From: an uncultured Verrucomicrobiota bacterium
GTDB lineage: Bacteria; Verrucomicrobiota; Verrucomicrobiia; Limisphaerales; UBA9464
Length of the DNA: 59,926 nucleotides
Assembly (NCBI GenBank): GCA_903835555.1
Contig: CAILNN010000251.1
Span: forward strand, 1 to 59,926
Direction of reading: 5' to 3'
The notes under the pieces were generated by a model. It did no database searches, was not told the origin of the DNA, and saw only the letters and a list, made by a program, of their open reading frames with translations. A program made the translations under genes and the position numbers. Shown here one piece after another: positions 47,801-56,407 of this stretch (position 1 is the stretch's first letter; every line of letters begins with the position of its first letter).

Positions 47801-48794
47801 GGAATCCTGTTCCAGGAACGCCCGGCTGTCCGGGGATGGCACCCAAATCATATCCGGCATTACCAGTCGAACCCCAACTACCGAGGTTGGCTGCAACCGG
47901 TAATGTAGTTGGAGGCGTATAGGTCGGTTCATCCAACCGATAGTACAAAACCGGGGTTTCTTGCTGAACGAGAGTATTATAGGGGGTAGAGGGAGTCGAA
48001 CTGGTCCCGTTATTGTAGTGGGAAAGGAGGACAGCCGGGGTCAGCGGATGATCGTACAGGGCCACTTCATCAATAGATCCGGAATATCCAAAGCCATCAT
48101 CACTTCGGGCCCCGATGGAGAAACTCCCATCAATATTCGGCACATAGCCGACCGGGCTACCCGACGCCACAGCAGCACCGTTGACGTAAAGGGTGGCGAG
48201 GTTGGCACCTGCGTCATAGGAAATGGCGATCAAATACCATGTTCCGACTTGAGGTAATGCTCCTCCAGATATGTCCAACGCGCGGCTTAGGCCGTTGTTG
48301 TTGAACATGCGGAAATCCCATCCTTGTCCGTCCACATTATTTTGGTAGAGAAACCAGCCCGACCGTGGATTCCCTGCCTGAGCAAATGAAAGGGGACAGG
48401 TCAAACCGCCAGGTGCTGCACTGGGCGATATCCACCCTTCGATGGTGAACGAACCTTGCAGGTTATAAGCCGGGTTATTGGGGACGCTGACCCATTCGCC
48501 GCCAGTGAAAGTCGCCCCACTATCGGAACTTCCCACCAAGGCCCCGGCAGCCGGATGGATGTCGCCGGGGTTTTTCTCTAAAAGGTAGGTGCCGTTCCCA
48601 ATGGCACCGGCAGAACCGCTGTTAATCGCGAGATTCTGGGGGGCGGCAATCGACTCTTCCAATCGCCAATAGCCGACCGGACTGAGTGATTCGAGAGTTG
48701 TCGGAAAGTCCGCCTGTGTAGACAGGACACCGGAGAGAAGAAACACCACTGGGGCACTAGCGTGCCTCCATGATCGCCATGAATAGTTTATCAT
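44868..48794 (-). CDS. Giant secreted LamG / Ig-like repeat protein
   Basis: About 1308 residues from the ATG at 48794, which gives a signal peptide (APVVFLLSGVLSTQA); the frame is open upstream to 48896. Four LamG/concanavalin-type modules, each opening with VGYWRLEE, VLYYRLDE, VAYWKLDE or LVLHLPFD and ending in an 'IDEVAIYDHALS'-type strand, are interleaved with three Ig-like modules (ISTQPSIPSGTIFEGSTLTLNVSAIGNSPLTYKWFKG; similar copies later). The C-terminus ends in FYRASF. Likely a cell-surface or secreted glycan-binding or adhesion protein. No catalytic domain or PEP-CTERM sorting signal is visible. Single-gene unit with its own terminator. Confidence 0.85.
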   Translation of the reverse strand: MINYSWRSWRHASAPVVFLLSGVLSTQADFPTTLESLSPVGYWRLEESIAAPQNLAINSGSAGAIGNGTYLLEKNPGDIHPAAGALVGSSDSGATFTGGEWVSVPNNPAYNLQGSFTIEGWISPSAAPGGLTCPLSFAQAGNPRSGWFLYQNNVDGQGWDFRMFNNNGLSRALDISGGALPQVGTWYLIAISYDAGANLATLYVNGAAVASGSPVGYVPNIDGSFSIGARSDDGFGYSGSIDEVALYDHPLTPAVLLSHYNNGTSSTPSTPYNTLVQQETPVLYYRLDEPTYTPPTTLPVAANLGSWGSTGNAGYDLGAIPGQPGVPGTGFPTPNKALDLNGSIGSVIIPAGQPLNTDTVSYTAWVKPNGPQTGFNAVLFQRGENGSTTAATGFGFGDQNDLRMHWENTEYDWIPGLAIPPYVWSFIACVVTPTNTTLYVNGTSASHDATHAAHDFFQDPIYIGLDPTGGRIVNGEIDEVAIYDHALSTNDLNTLFAAAPLAPEISTQPSIPSGTIFEGSTLTLNVSAIGNSPLTYKWFKGASQIQTGPTLSLTNVTAASSGTYFATVQNSLGTATSAPVNLTVVAGPPFISTAPRSLNLLPGGTANFSVAAGGSIPLSFQWFHTNAPIAGATNNTLTIPQLGTSDGGDYYVVVTNPYGSITNHALLTILPLTTPYSEAVASLGAVAYWKLDETSGPLFADSIGSLDGKLNATVTLGVPGPVPPTDAGFSPTNTAVKFDGKTSDLTAPPLNLHQQTTTITAWINPSVQQTLISADFDGLIFCRGTQTVAAGIDFYKGTGDLAYTWNNNAATYNWDSGLAPAIGVWNFVALVVEADQATLYLDAGNGLTSAVNAVTHTPEVFDGPLHFGTDPSGNRLYQGSLDQVAIFNHALSPAEVQSLRDAGVTGKFTPSPVTITQDTVVQDPPGPDTLVGTRLSLFAGASGGQPLTYQWQKNGQDIPGAVRNSYTIASATTNDSGTYHLVVSQGATKLASKDATITIHAPPNYLSITNGLVLHLPFDNSYSDTAGDHNDGTPEGGPTFVGGKIGSGALHYVTTTSSGVVTSASYVELNNPSDLAIGPGDDFSVAYWINFVGLPGDLPFFGNTKTSYGDFGIDFASSYKLGGWSWWLKDTGSVGSSAGLYSPVNNDINDGNWHSLVHVFHRLGNAITYLDGVAVNTTDIGGLASLDLSSTGNTWEIGQAGGGTYGEAGAFSLDDLGFWRRALTDYEARSIYIVGNGYGRSFDVPAPPSVTLTVSTDGTRVTIGWSNGTLQSASSPTGPWINVGGASAPKYTFTPSAGSPALFYRASF

Positions 48795-49089
48795 AAACGA
48801 AACCTTGTGCGAGACGGTTAATTTTAGGTACATCGTCTTGATGCATCCTGCCCACACCATGGCCACGAAGGCGTCCCAAAAGCAAGCTTCAGTCACCCTT
48901 TCGCCGTTAAACCTTCGTCCATTTGTTACAATCCAGCCGATTGTCAGCGAGAATCCCCCCAGCGATTGCGCTTTTTGGAATGCGATTGGCCACTTTTATG
49001 GTGAAAATCTACCAGAAAGTTCCTTTGGTATTGTTAATTGTGGAGCTTCACGAGCAAATCGGAACACAAGCGCCAAAAGTAAACATTCT

Positions 49090-50031
49090 TCAGTCGTGCA
49101 GAAAGACGTAGACTCCGAAACCAATGGCGGTGAGACCAAGAGAGGCTGCGACCGCCCAAATCACGTTGCGGCGTTGAACGGCCAGAGAAAAGGTGGCTAT
49201 CACCACCGCCACTTGCGCAACCAACATCGCGACGAAAAAGTGACCGCTTCGGACTCGGTGACGCTCCGCCTCCCGGTTTCCCACCCGGACTTGTAGTTCC
49301 AACAGATCAGCCACCGGACGGCTCATCTGTGCCTGGGCGTCATATCGCAGGGCGTCCAGATGCATCCGGGCCGCCGCGAAATCCCGCTTTAGCGTGGGAT
49401 CGGTTGACGGTGATGCCGTCACTCGCTCTTGAATGAATCCCTCCAATCGGTCCAAATCTCTGCCGAGGTCACTCATCTGTTGATCGATGGCAATCGAGTT
49501 GGTTCGGGCGATTTGTATCGCATCCTCCAATTGGTCCGCTGAAATACTGGCGAGGAGGGGAAACAGTTCCCGGTCGGCATTGCCAGCGGCTATTCCTTCC
49601 AATGCCCTACGAATAGTGACTCCGTAGCCCCTGCCAGGCGGGATGCTTGGAATCGTACCGCTGACTAGACACGCCACCGCGTTGGTTAGTAGTGGGTCAG
49701 CGATTTTGTCTCTCATGACGCTCTCAAGAGCCTCCCGGTTGAGCGGGGATATATCCGACATAGCATGCAGAATCGACTCACTGCTTCGGATGGTGGCGCT
49801 CCGAATTCGTCGGGCTTGGTAAAAGCTCCACTGATCTCCTACTTTGGATTGAAGCTGGGCGGACGTGGATCGGTCGTATTGCCCTCGGCTCATTTCGCTG
49901 TTGGACAGCCCCGCCATGAGTGTCGACACCACGGTCATGACGACGGGTGTTGAGGTTAGCAGCTTGCCGAAAGTATTCTTGGGCACTTCCGGAGGTGGAG
50001 AGGACTGGGATGTGGGGAGAGAAATTTTCAT
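49090..50031 (-). CDS. DUF4337-like membrane protein
   Basis: 313 residues. A hydrophobic segment near residues 25-45 (LLTSTPVVMTVVSTLMAGLS), then GDQWSFYQARRIRSATIRSS, which resembles the 'DQWAFYQAKSIK' signature of DUF4337. A long helical middle with coiled-coil character (residues ~170-240) and two C-terminal membrane segments (FFVAMLVAQVAVVIATFSLA, VIWAVAASLGLTAIGFGVYVFLHD) follow. Function unknown. It is longer than typical DUF4337 proteins because of a central insertion. Confidence 0.6.
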   Translation of the reverse strand: MKISLPTSQSSPPPEVPKNTFGKLLTSTPVVMTVVSTLMAGLSNSEMSRGQYDRSTSAQLQSKVGDQWSFYQARRIRSATIRSSESILHAMSDISPLNREALESVMRDKIADPLLTNAVACLVSGTIPSIPPGRGYGVTIRRALEGIAAGNADRELFPLLASISADQLEDAIQIARTNSIAIDQQMSDLGRDLDRLEGFIQERVTASPSTDPTLKRDFAAARMHLDALRYDAQAQMSRPVADLLELQVRVGNREAERHRVRSGHFFVAMLVAQVAVVIATFSLAVQRRNVIWAVAASLGLTAIGFGVYVFLHD

Positions 50032-50170
50032 CCTGAATAAACAACTGGCTCAACCTTGCCATCCGCACCTATCGAGGCAAGCCACGGTTGCATGACGGTA
50101 AGAAACGCATCCGGCGCTAATACCGAGTCCTATTTCGACTGCGCGAAACCTGTGGTAGTTTGTCTCGTTC

Positions 50171-51454
50171 ATGGAAAATAATCACCCGGTCCTCATTGTC
50201 GGTGCCGGATTGGCCGGGCTTTCAGCGGCATACACGTTGGCATCGAACGGGGTACGATGCCTCCTCTTGGAAGCCTCAGATGGCGTGGGAGGCCGCGTAC
50301 GAACCGATGTGGTCGATGGCTTCCTATTGGACCGTGGCTTTCAGGTGCTCCTCACTGCCTATCCCGAATGCCGTGATTTTGTCAGCGACCCGGTGGCTGG
50401 GTTGCGACCCTTCTATCCGGGGGCCCAAATCTGGTGGAAGGGACGATTCCATCGCGTTGCCGATCCGTTCCGGCGTCCAATGGATGCGATGGCCAGCTTG
50501 TTCGGTCCAATCGGCACTCCAGCCGACAAAGCGCGAGTTGGACTCCTACGCAGACGGGTTTTGTCGGGCAGTCTGCAAGAACTTTGGCAGCGTCCGGAAG
50601 AAACAACTCATCAGCGACTTCTGCAGCTTGGCTTTTCTAAGGCAATGGTGGAACGATTTCTTCGCCCATTTCTGGCTGGAATATTCCTAGAAAGCGACCT
50701 TCGTACCTCCAGCTGTCAATTTGAGTTTGTGTTTAGGATGATGGCCTTGGGCGACACCTCGGTTCCTTCGGATGGAATGGGTGCTTTGACGCAGTGGCTG
50801 GTACGCCGACTACCCACCGAGTTTTGTCAGGTGATCCTGGGAAGTTCGGTTAAGGAGATTTCCGACCCCAATCTCGAAAAGCCCGTGCAACTGAATTTGG
50901 CAGGTGGGCAGGTATTTCAAGCAGAGCGTGTTGTTCTGGCGGTCGAAGCACCGGTCGCCGCTAGGCTATTACGGATGGACCGAAATCCTCGGTCGCGTTC
51001 TTCGACAACCTGGTATTTTCACGCACCGCCAAGGTCAAGGGTAGACCCCGTTCTTTACTTAAATGGCGAGGGTACTGGACCGATCAACCTAGCGGTTTGG
51101 ATGAATGAAGTGGCACCCAGTTATGCTCCTTCGGAGCAGGGGTTGGTTTCCGCGACCAGCATCGGCGGAGAATCGGGCAACGAAGAGAGAGTGCGGGCGC
51201 AATTGGCGGCCTGGTTTGGTCCGGGCGCTCGGAATTGGCGGCATCTCCAGACTTATGCCATCCACCATGCTCAACCCGAACCCGGTGATTTAGCTGCAAA
51301 CGCTCTTGGCAAGCTACCCCGGGTACGCCCTGGAATATACGCAGCCGGAGATGCCTGGGGGCAGGTCTCCATCGATGGCGCGTTGCGCTCGGGTCGCTTG
51401 GCCGCCGAAGCCGTCCTTGAAGACAAAGGCAGAGGTAAACAAGTAATAGCGTAA
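50171..51454 (+). CDS. FAD-dependent amine oxidase-like / phytoene desaturase-like protein
   Basis: 427 residues. The N-terminal Rossmann dinucleotide site is VLIVGAGLAGLSAAYTLASNGVRCLLLEASDGVGGRVRTD. A typical flavin-family C-terminus gives GIYAAGDAWGQVSIDGALRSGRLAAEAVL. The overall form matches NAD(P)/FAD-dependent oxidoreductases of the amine oxidase / protoporphyrinogen oxidase / carotenoid desaturase superfamily. No signal peptide. No pathway partners lie nearby, so the substrate is unknown. Confidence 0.88.
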   Translation: MENNHPVLIVGAGLAGLSAAYTLASNGVRCLLLEASDGVGGRVRTDVVDGFLLDRGFQVLLTAYPECRDFVSDPVAGLRPFYPGAQIWWKGRFHRVADPFRRPMDAMASLFGPIGTPADKARVGLLRRRVLSGSLQELWQRPEETTHQRLLQLGFSKAMVERFLRPFLAGIFLESDLRTSSCQFEFVFRMMALGDTSVPSDGMGALTQWLVRRLPTEFCQVILGSSVKEISDPNLEKPVQLNLAGGQVFQAERVVLAVEAPVAARLLRMDRNPRSRSSTTWYFHAPPRSRVDPVLYLNGEGTGPINLAVWMNEVAPSYAPSEQGLVSATSIGGESGNEERVRAQLAAWFGPGARNWRHLQTYAIHHAQPEPGDLAANALGKLPRVRPGIYAAGDAWGQVSIDGALRSGRLAAEAVLEDKGRGKQVIA

Positions 51455-51489
51455 CCTGACCCCGAAGTCTGCGTGTGGGTCTCTGCTGC

Positions 51490-51510
51490 AGTGTAGGTTT
51501 CCCGACCTTT
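51490..51510. repeat. Degenerate CAGGCT-type hairpin
   Basis: TGTAGGTTTCCCGACCT resembles the second repeat family at 44501-44550: AGGT (51495-51498), loop TTCCCG, ACCT (51505-51508). Weak evidence; short. Confidence 0.3.
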
Positions 51511-51686
51511 GTGGCAGTGCCAGCGTCACCAACCAATCCTGTACCTTTCCTTCTGGCTCCCAAAAAATCTGTGTCAATCCATCAATCTGCGGTTAAACGC
51601 TTACCGGAAACATCAAACTGGGTTTCCGCTACCCCGACCAGGCAAACGGATTTGGCGCAGCGTCAGCCATTTGCTACGCTGTTTCC

Positions 51687-53072
51687 ATGCCTGAGAAGCC
51701 ACTCGCACAGATTCCACCCGCCACCCGGGAACTGTATGAGAAAGGAATCGCTGCCATTCAAAAAAACAATTTGGACTATGCGATCACCTTGTTGACCTCG
51801 GTGTTGCGGACCGAGCCCGGATTTTACGAAGCCCGCGAAGCGCTTCGAGCCAGCCAGCACAAGCGCGCTGCCGGAAGCCGAAGCTTTTTCAAGAAACTCG
51901 TGGGTTCAGCCTCAAGTCTTACCCGTGGGAAGCTCGCGTTACGCTCCAATCCGCTGGAGGCCTTGCAAGTTGCCGAAGATACGTTGAATGAGGACCCGTC
52001 AAATGTCGATGCTCACGAGCTTTTAGCCGAGGCGGCCCTCGCGGCACAGTTTCCCAAGACGGCTTTGCTGTCCTTGGAGGTCGCCTTCAAAGTTCGACCA
52101 GGCAGCCGGAAACTGGCCTTGAATCTGGCTCACGCCTTGGGAGAGTTGGGAAATCGGCCCCGTGCGGAAAAGATTTACAAGGATCTGCTGGCGAATAACC
52201 CGCATGACCCGGAACTCAATCAATTGCTGAAGAACCTGCTGGCCGAGCGGACCATGCAGGAGGGCGGCTATTCTGGTTTGGCGGACGGCGAAGGGAGTTA
52301 CCGCGACATTCTCAAGGACAAGGACGAGGCTCGCTCCCTGGAACAGCAGAATCGAACCGTCAAAGACCAGGGGGTCGCCGGGCAACTCATTGCTGACTAC
52401 GAAGCGCGTCTAGCGGCAGAGCCCAATCATCTTAAACTGATGCGGGACTTGGCAGAACTGCATCTCAAGCGAGACGAATTTGGCCGCGCCCGCGAATATT
52501 TGGAACGAATCTTGACCGTGGGTGGAGTCAATGATCCGATGATCCTGGAACTGCTGCGCAACACCCGGTTGGCGGAGTTTGATCGTGCGGTGGCCGCTTT
52601 GGATCAAACGGCACCGGAATACCCCGCACAATTGGAGGAACTTCGCAAGGCCAGGATGAGCTGGCAATTGGACGATGCCAAGCGGCGGGCCGAACAAAAT
52701 CCGACCGATCTAACCATTAAGTTTGAACTGGGAGCCCTCTATCTACAGGCCGGTCGCCTGGGTGAGGCGATTCCCGAGCTGCAGCGCGCCCAGAACAATC
52801 CTAATCGACGCATCGCCGCGATGAATCTCCTGGCGCAGGCATTCGCAAAGCGTGGAATGAACGATTTGGCTGCCAAAAAGCTACAGGAAGCGATCAAGGA
52901 GAAGTTGGTCTTTGATGACGAAACCAAGGAACTCCGATACCAATTGGGAGTCGTGTTGGAAAAGATGGGGCGTCCTCAGGAGGCGATTGAGCAGTTCAAA
53001 GCCATCTACGAGCAGGATGTTGCCTATCGGGACGTCACCGAGCGGGTGGATGCCTTTTATGCGGCGCAGTAA
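51687..53072 (+). CDS. Tetratricopeptide repeat protein
   Basis: 461 residues, no signal peptide. At least six TPR-like helix pairs: YEKGIAAIQKNNLDYAITLLTSVL, PLEALQVAEDTLNEDPSNVDAHELLAEAAL, KTALLSLEVAFKVRPGSRKLALNLAHALGELG, RPRAEKIYKDLLANNPHDPELNQLL, LKLMRDLAELHLKRDEFGRAREYLERIL and the C-terminal ELRYQLGVVLEKMGRPQEAIEQFKAIY. TPRs make protein-binding scaffolds. A charged central region (residues ~185-230) separates two TPR blocks. Partner unknown; the following icd gene is unlikely to be functionally linked. Confidence 0.88.
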   Translation: MPEKPLAQIPPATRELYEKGIAAIQKNNLDYAITLLTSVLRTEPGFYEAREALRASQHKRAAGSRSFFKKLVGSASSLTRGKLALRSNPLEALQVAEDTLNEDPSNVDAHELLAEAALAAQFPKTALLSLEVAFKVRPGSRKLALNLAHALGELGNRPRAEKIYKDLLANNPHDPELNQLLKNLLAERTMQEGGYSGLADGEGSYRDILKDKDEARSLEQQNRTVKDQGVAGQLIADYEARLAAEPNHLKLMRDLAELHLKRDEFGRAREYLERILTVGGVNDPMILELLRNTRLAEFDRAVAALDQTAPEYPAQLEELRKARMSWQLDDAKRRAEQNPTDLTIKFELGALYLQAGRLGEAIPELQRAQNNPNRRIAAMNLLAQAFAKRGMNDLAAKKLQEAIKEKLVFDDETKELRYQLGVVLEKMGRPQEAIEQFKAIYEQDVAYRDVTERVDAFYAAQ

Positions 53073-53223
53073 TTCGGCTTGGTAATGTTCCTCATCGATT
53101 GACCGAGCCAATCCGCTTGCGCCTGTTTAATGGGAATCGTTAGTCTCCCTGTTGCGGTCGGTTCATGAGGGACCCCGCCGGTGGGGGCTTCGTTTCCCCA
53201 ACCGCTAAAACGTAGGATTTTCC

Positions 53224-54579
53224 ATGGCTTATACCACGTGCAGTGTTCCCGCAGGCGGGAAAATATCGATTGAAGGCGGCAAACTTCAGGTGCCCGCTGA
53301 ACCCATTATTCCGTTCATTCGCGGCGACGGAACCGGACCCGACATTTGGACTGCCAGCGAGAGGGTGTTCAACGCGGCGGTAGAAAAAGCCTACGGCGGC
53401 ACCCGGCGAGTGGCTTGGATGGAGGTTTTTGCCGGAGAAGAAGCATTCAAGCGATTCCAGAACTGGCTTCCCGACGACACCGTCGACGCGTTCCGTGAGT
53501 TTTTGGTGGGCATCAAAGGGCCATTGACCACCCCGATCGGAGGCGGCATTCGCTCCTTGAATGTGGCCCTTCGCCAGCTGCTGGACCTCTATGTCTGCCT
53601 GCGTCCGGTGCAGTGGTTCCACGGCGTCCCCAGCCCGGTCAAACGCCCGGACAAGGTCGATATGGTGATCTTCCGGGAAAACACCGAGGACATCTACGCG
53701 GGCATCGAATTCGCCCCGGGAACGCCAGAAGCCCAAAAGGTCCTCGACTTCCTGGCCAAGGAGTTCCCAAAAGAATTCAACAAGATTCGCTTCGGCACTC
53801 AGGCCAAAGCTGCTCAGTTCTGGGCAGAAGTTGGCAATACCACTTTCCCTACCGAGGTGTCGGTTGGCTTGGGGCTGAAGCCCGTGAGCCGTTCCGGGTC
53901 CGTTCGCCTGATCCATAGCGCCATCTCCTACGCTCTCCGTAACGGACGAAAGAATGTCACCCTGGTTCACAAGGGGAACATTATGAAATACACCGAAGGG
54001 GCATTCCGCGACTGGGGCTATGGCGTTGCCGAAGAATACTTTGGCGACAAGGTCTATACCTGGGCCCATTGGGAAAAGACCAAGGCTGCTCAAGGCGAAG
54101 ATGCCGCGAATGCCGAACAAAAAGCCGCGCTGGCGAGCGGAAAAATCCTAGTCAAGGATTCGATTGCCGACATTGCCCTCCAACAAGTGCTGACCCGGCC
54201 CGAAGACTTTGATGTCATTGCCACCCTCAATTTGAACGGCGACTACCTCAGTGATGCACTCGCGGCTCAAGTCGGCGGCATCGGCATCGCTCCCGGCGGA
54301 AATATCAACTACATCTCCGGTCACGCCATCTTTGAAGCCACCCACGGCACGGCTCCCAAATATGCCAACAAGGACATGGTCAATCCGGGCTCGGTCATCC
54401 TATCCGGCGAAATGATGTTCCGCCATTTAGGTTGGATAGAGGCCGCCGACTTGATCCTAAAAGGCTTGAACGGAGCCATTGGTAGCAAGCGCGTGACCTA
54501 TGATTTTGCCCGTCAGATGGAAGGCGGAACGCAAATCAAGTGCTCCGAATTTGCGGATAACATGATTTCCTTCATGTAA
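53224..54579 (+). CDS. icd: Isocitrate dehydrogenase, NADP-dependent
   Basis: 451 residues, about 35 longer than E. coli Icd because of internal insertions ([24 protein letters not shown] around residue 295). It oxidises isocitrate to 2-oxoglutarate in the TCA cycle. Substrate-binding segment [13 protein letters not shown], with Ser111 equivalent to the phosphorylated E. coli Ser113. Metal/substrate segment [18 protein letters not shown]. The coenzyme loop [15 protein letters not shown] and TYDFARQM carry the Lys-Tyr and Tyr...Arg residues of NADP enzymes. No aceK gene in the window. Confidence 0.95.
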   Translation: MAYTTCSVPAGGKISIEGGKLQVPAEPIIPFIRGDGTGPDIWTASERVFNAAVEKAYGGTRRVAWMEVFAGEEAFKRFQNWLPDDTVDAFREFLVGIKGPLTTPIGGGIRSLNVALRQLLDLYVCLRPVQWFHGVPSPVKRPDKVDMVIFRENTEDIYAGIEFAPGTPEAQKVLDFLAKEFPKEFNKIRFGTQAKAAQFWAEVGNTTFPTEVSVGLGLKPVSRSGSVRLIHSAISYALRNGRKNVTLVHKGNIMKYTEGAFRDWGYGVAEEYFGDKVYTWAHWEKTKAAQGEDAANAEQKAALASGKILVKDSIADIALQQVLTRPEDFDVIATLNLNGDYLSDALAAQVGGIGIAPGGNINYISGHAIFEATHGTAPKYANKDMVNPGSVILSGEMMFRHLGWIEAADLILKGLNGAIGSKRVTYDFARQMEGGTQIKCSEFADNMISFM

Positions 54580-54617
54580 ATCGGCACGTCCCGGAGTGAG
54601 GGGTGATCTTTTGGCCA

Positions 54618-54641
54618 GCGTCGATGCCTCGGCATCGACGC
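54618..54641. terminator. Perfect hairpin after icd
   Basis: GCGTCGATGCC (54618-54628) and GGCATCGACGC (54631-54641) are exact reverse complements two bases apart, 39 bp past the icd stop. No U-tract follows (GAAATGG), so it may protect the mRNA 3' end rather than terminate. Confidence 0.5.
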
Positions 54642-54680
54642 GAAATGGTATCCAAACCGCTTCGTTTGACCGGGCTGTTT

Positions 54681-54826
54681 CCGAGGGGCATCCCGAGTTT
54701 TGGATTACGGGAATTTCCGCCAAGTCTTGGACTGCACCCGTCCTCTGGCCTTTGCAAACGTCCGTGAAATGGACGGGGGCCAGAGTTCCCCGGTGCGCGC
54801 TTCGGGCCTTGCCAGCCCCGAGCTTC
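54681..54826. repeat. Dispersed paired-hairpin repeat, copy 3 (partial)
   Basis: Similar to copies 1 and 2: CCGAGGGGCATCCCGAGT, then CTTGGACTGCACCCGTCCTC for the left hairpin (stem degraded), the central CCGTGAAATGGACGG mini-hairpin and CCAGAGTTC as in copy 1. The right hairpin (GCGGTA-GAGGAC-AACCGC in the others) is missing, so this copy is decayed or truncated. Confidence 0.65.
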
Positions 54827-54839
54827 CTTTGGGATCAAG

Positions 54840-54919
54840 CGGATGGAATGGCCAAGTGCGCGGGCAATGAAACCGCCATCTGTTTCGTCTTCCCGGATTT
54901 CAAAAACAACTTCGCTCAT
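54840..54919 (-). pseudogene. Remnant of a HicB-like small protein gene
   Basis: From the ATG at 54919 the minus strand reads MSEVVFEIREDETDGGFIARALGHSI, which resembles the start of the HicB-like/partial-RNase-H-fold small proteins (typical pattern 'I.F.V.EAPEGGY.ARALG.SIFT'). After ~25 codons the similarity stops and the frame runs into repeat copy 3, so the remaining two thirds are gone. The family match is from memory of the pattern; chance resemblance is possible. No HicA-like partner is adjacent. Confidence 0.45.
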
Positions 54920-54977
54920 GGAATCATGCCAACACGATACAACGCCATCGGGAAGGCCATTTGGTCTCCCTACAACG

Positions 54978-55991
54978 TCATTTAACCACTCGATGAAGTT
55001 CATTTCCGATCAAAGCCTTTAGAAACGCTATCAAGTCCCCGGCTTCCTCTTGGGTGAACTCTTTCCCCAGTTGGATCGTCGCCATGGTTCGTATGGCTTC
55101 GGGCAAGGAACGGATCCTGCCATCGTGGAAATAGGGATGCGTCACCGCGATATTCCTGAGGGAAGGTACTTTGAATTTGAACCTGTCTTCTTCGTCTTTG
55201 GTGACGTCATACCGGCCCACGTCGCCTTGATTCACATACGGCGTAAGCAATCCCGATTTTTGGTACGAGTTGCCGCCCAATAGCGGACCGTTGTGACATG
55301 CTGTGCAACCGGTGGTAATAAAGATGCTGAGTCCGCTCAGTTCCACCGGTGTCAGCGCATCGTCCCGTCCTTTTAGAAAATTATCGAGTCGGTCGTGGGT
55401 GATGAGTGTCCGCTCAAAGGCTGCGATCGCCGTGACCACGTTTTCGTAATTGATCGAATTGGTTTCCCCGGAAAACGCCGCCTCAAATTGTGGTGGATAA
55501 TTCGTTTCGGCTTTTAGGCGTTCGATGACTTCCTGAGGGGAAGTCATCGCCATTTCGACCGGATTGAGAATCGGTCCCTTCGCCTGCTCCTCTAGGTCGG
55601 AAGCGCGTCCGTCCCAGAATTGCGCCATATGCAGCGCCGCGTTGAAGACCGTTGGGGAATTCCGATCCCCGCGTTTACCAAACGCACCAACTGACGTCGG
55701 TTCGTTGTCCACACCCGCTCGTCCGTCGTCTATCGCATGACAGGTGTTGCAGGACTGCGTGCCGTTCTTGGAAAGACGCTTATCGAAATAGAGTTCCTTG
55801 CCTAAACTGACCAAGGCAACCGTATCCTTTTCCGCGCCAGGAATTTTGTCCGGGATCGGGGACAAAGAGAGCAACGCTTTGGTCCGCACAGTGGCGGGAT
55901 TGAGAGCGGGAGTTTGCGCCAGAGCAAGGGGCACGCCGGTGAATAGTATGAATAGTACGATGCCGAAACGGGGATGGAGAGTGATTGGCAT
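54978..55991 (-). CDS. Dihaem cytochrome c peroxidase (CcpA/MauG family)
   Basis: 337 residues with a signal peptide (FGIVLFILFTGVPLALAQT). Two c-type haem sites: CNTCH (Cys81, Cys84, His85) and CTACH (Cys229, Cys232, His233). Family segments include LGKELYFDKRLSKNGTQSCNTCH, RNSPTVFNAALHMAQFWDGRASDLEEQA and VPSLRNIAVTHPYFHDGRI. It reduces periplasmic hydrogen peroxide using electrons from small cytochromes. The ATG sits in GTTTTCAAAATGCC, a box seen twice elsewhere in the window. Confidence 0.95.
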   Translation of the reverse strand: MPITLHPRFGIVLFILFTGVPLALAQTPALNPATVRTKALLSLSPIPDKIPGAEKDTVALVSLGKELYFDKRLSKNGTQSCNTCHAIDDGRAGVDNEPTSVGAFGKRGDRNSPTVFNAALHMAQFWDGRASDLEEQAKGPILNPVEMAMTSPQEVIERLKAETNYPPQFEAAFSGETNSINYENVVTAIAAFERTLITHDRLDNFLKGRDDALTPVELSGLSIFITTGCTACHNGPLLGGNSYQKSGLLTPYVNQGDVGRYDVTKDEEDRFKFKVPSLRNIAVTHPYFHDGRIRSLPEAIRTMATIQLGKEFTQEEAGDLIAFLKALIGNELHRVVK

Positions 55992-56020
55992 TTTGAAAAC
56001 ACTTCATTGAAAAGATGACA

Positions 56021-56239
56021 CTAAGGCTTCTCGGGTGGCGTCGTCTTTTTCGACTCTTCGGTTTTGGTCACGGTTCCGTCGGCTGATTTGGTCACCGTCT
56101 TTTCGTTGGATCTAACCGAACCATCGCTACTGACGTCGGTGGTTTTTTCGGTGGACACCTGCCGATCGCACCCCATCAGCGGTATCATCAACGTCAGTGC
56201 CAATATGGCCGCGCAAAATATTTTGAAAGAAGATTTCAT
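56021..56239 (-). CDS. Small periplasmic lipoprotein
   Basis: 72 residues from the ATG at 56239; the longer frame upstream lacks protein character. Lipoprotein signal: [18 protein letters not shown]. The mature peptide is hydrophilic and repetitive: [34 protein letters not shown], with two 'DGTV/DGSV...K' beta-turn units as in small Thr/Lys-rich lipoproteins. Function unknown. It lies 29 bp upstream of the cytochrome c peroxidase gene on the same strand and may share its transcript. Confidence 0.7.
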   Translation of the reverse strand: MKSSFKIFCAAILALTLMIPLMGCDRQVSTEKTTDVSSDGSVRSNEKTVTKSADGTVTKTEESKKTTPPEKP

Positions 56240-56407
56240 CTTAGGCGGATACTCGTCAGTGCCATCCATTCCCGCAATACGGTGAATGCCGCATGGCGGG
56301 CTGGGTTCTTGACTGCCTATCCTCGTAGGAAGAATAACTGCAAAGGGATATATGGTTGCTCGCACCGAGAGCCTTTCGCGCTCCATCTGTTGCACCGACA
56401 ATTTGGA

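Larger units (their letters stand above)
54580..54977. other. Intergenic region after icd
   Basis: 398 bp holding a perfect hairpin at 54618-54641, a decayed repeat copy at 54681-54826 and a HicB-like gene remnant at 54840-54919. Confidence 0.6.

Noticed and set aside
45900..48500. Possible DNA repeat array
   Set aside because: The repetition comes from related LamG and Ig-like protein modules, not from regular DNA spacers; not a CRISPR array.
54596..54985. 129-codon plus-strand frame after icd
   Set aside because: It covers the hairpin and repeat copy 3 and is antisense to the HicB-like remnant; no protein-like features.
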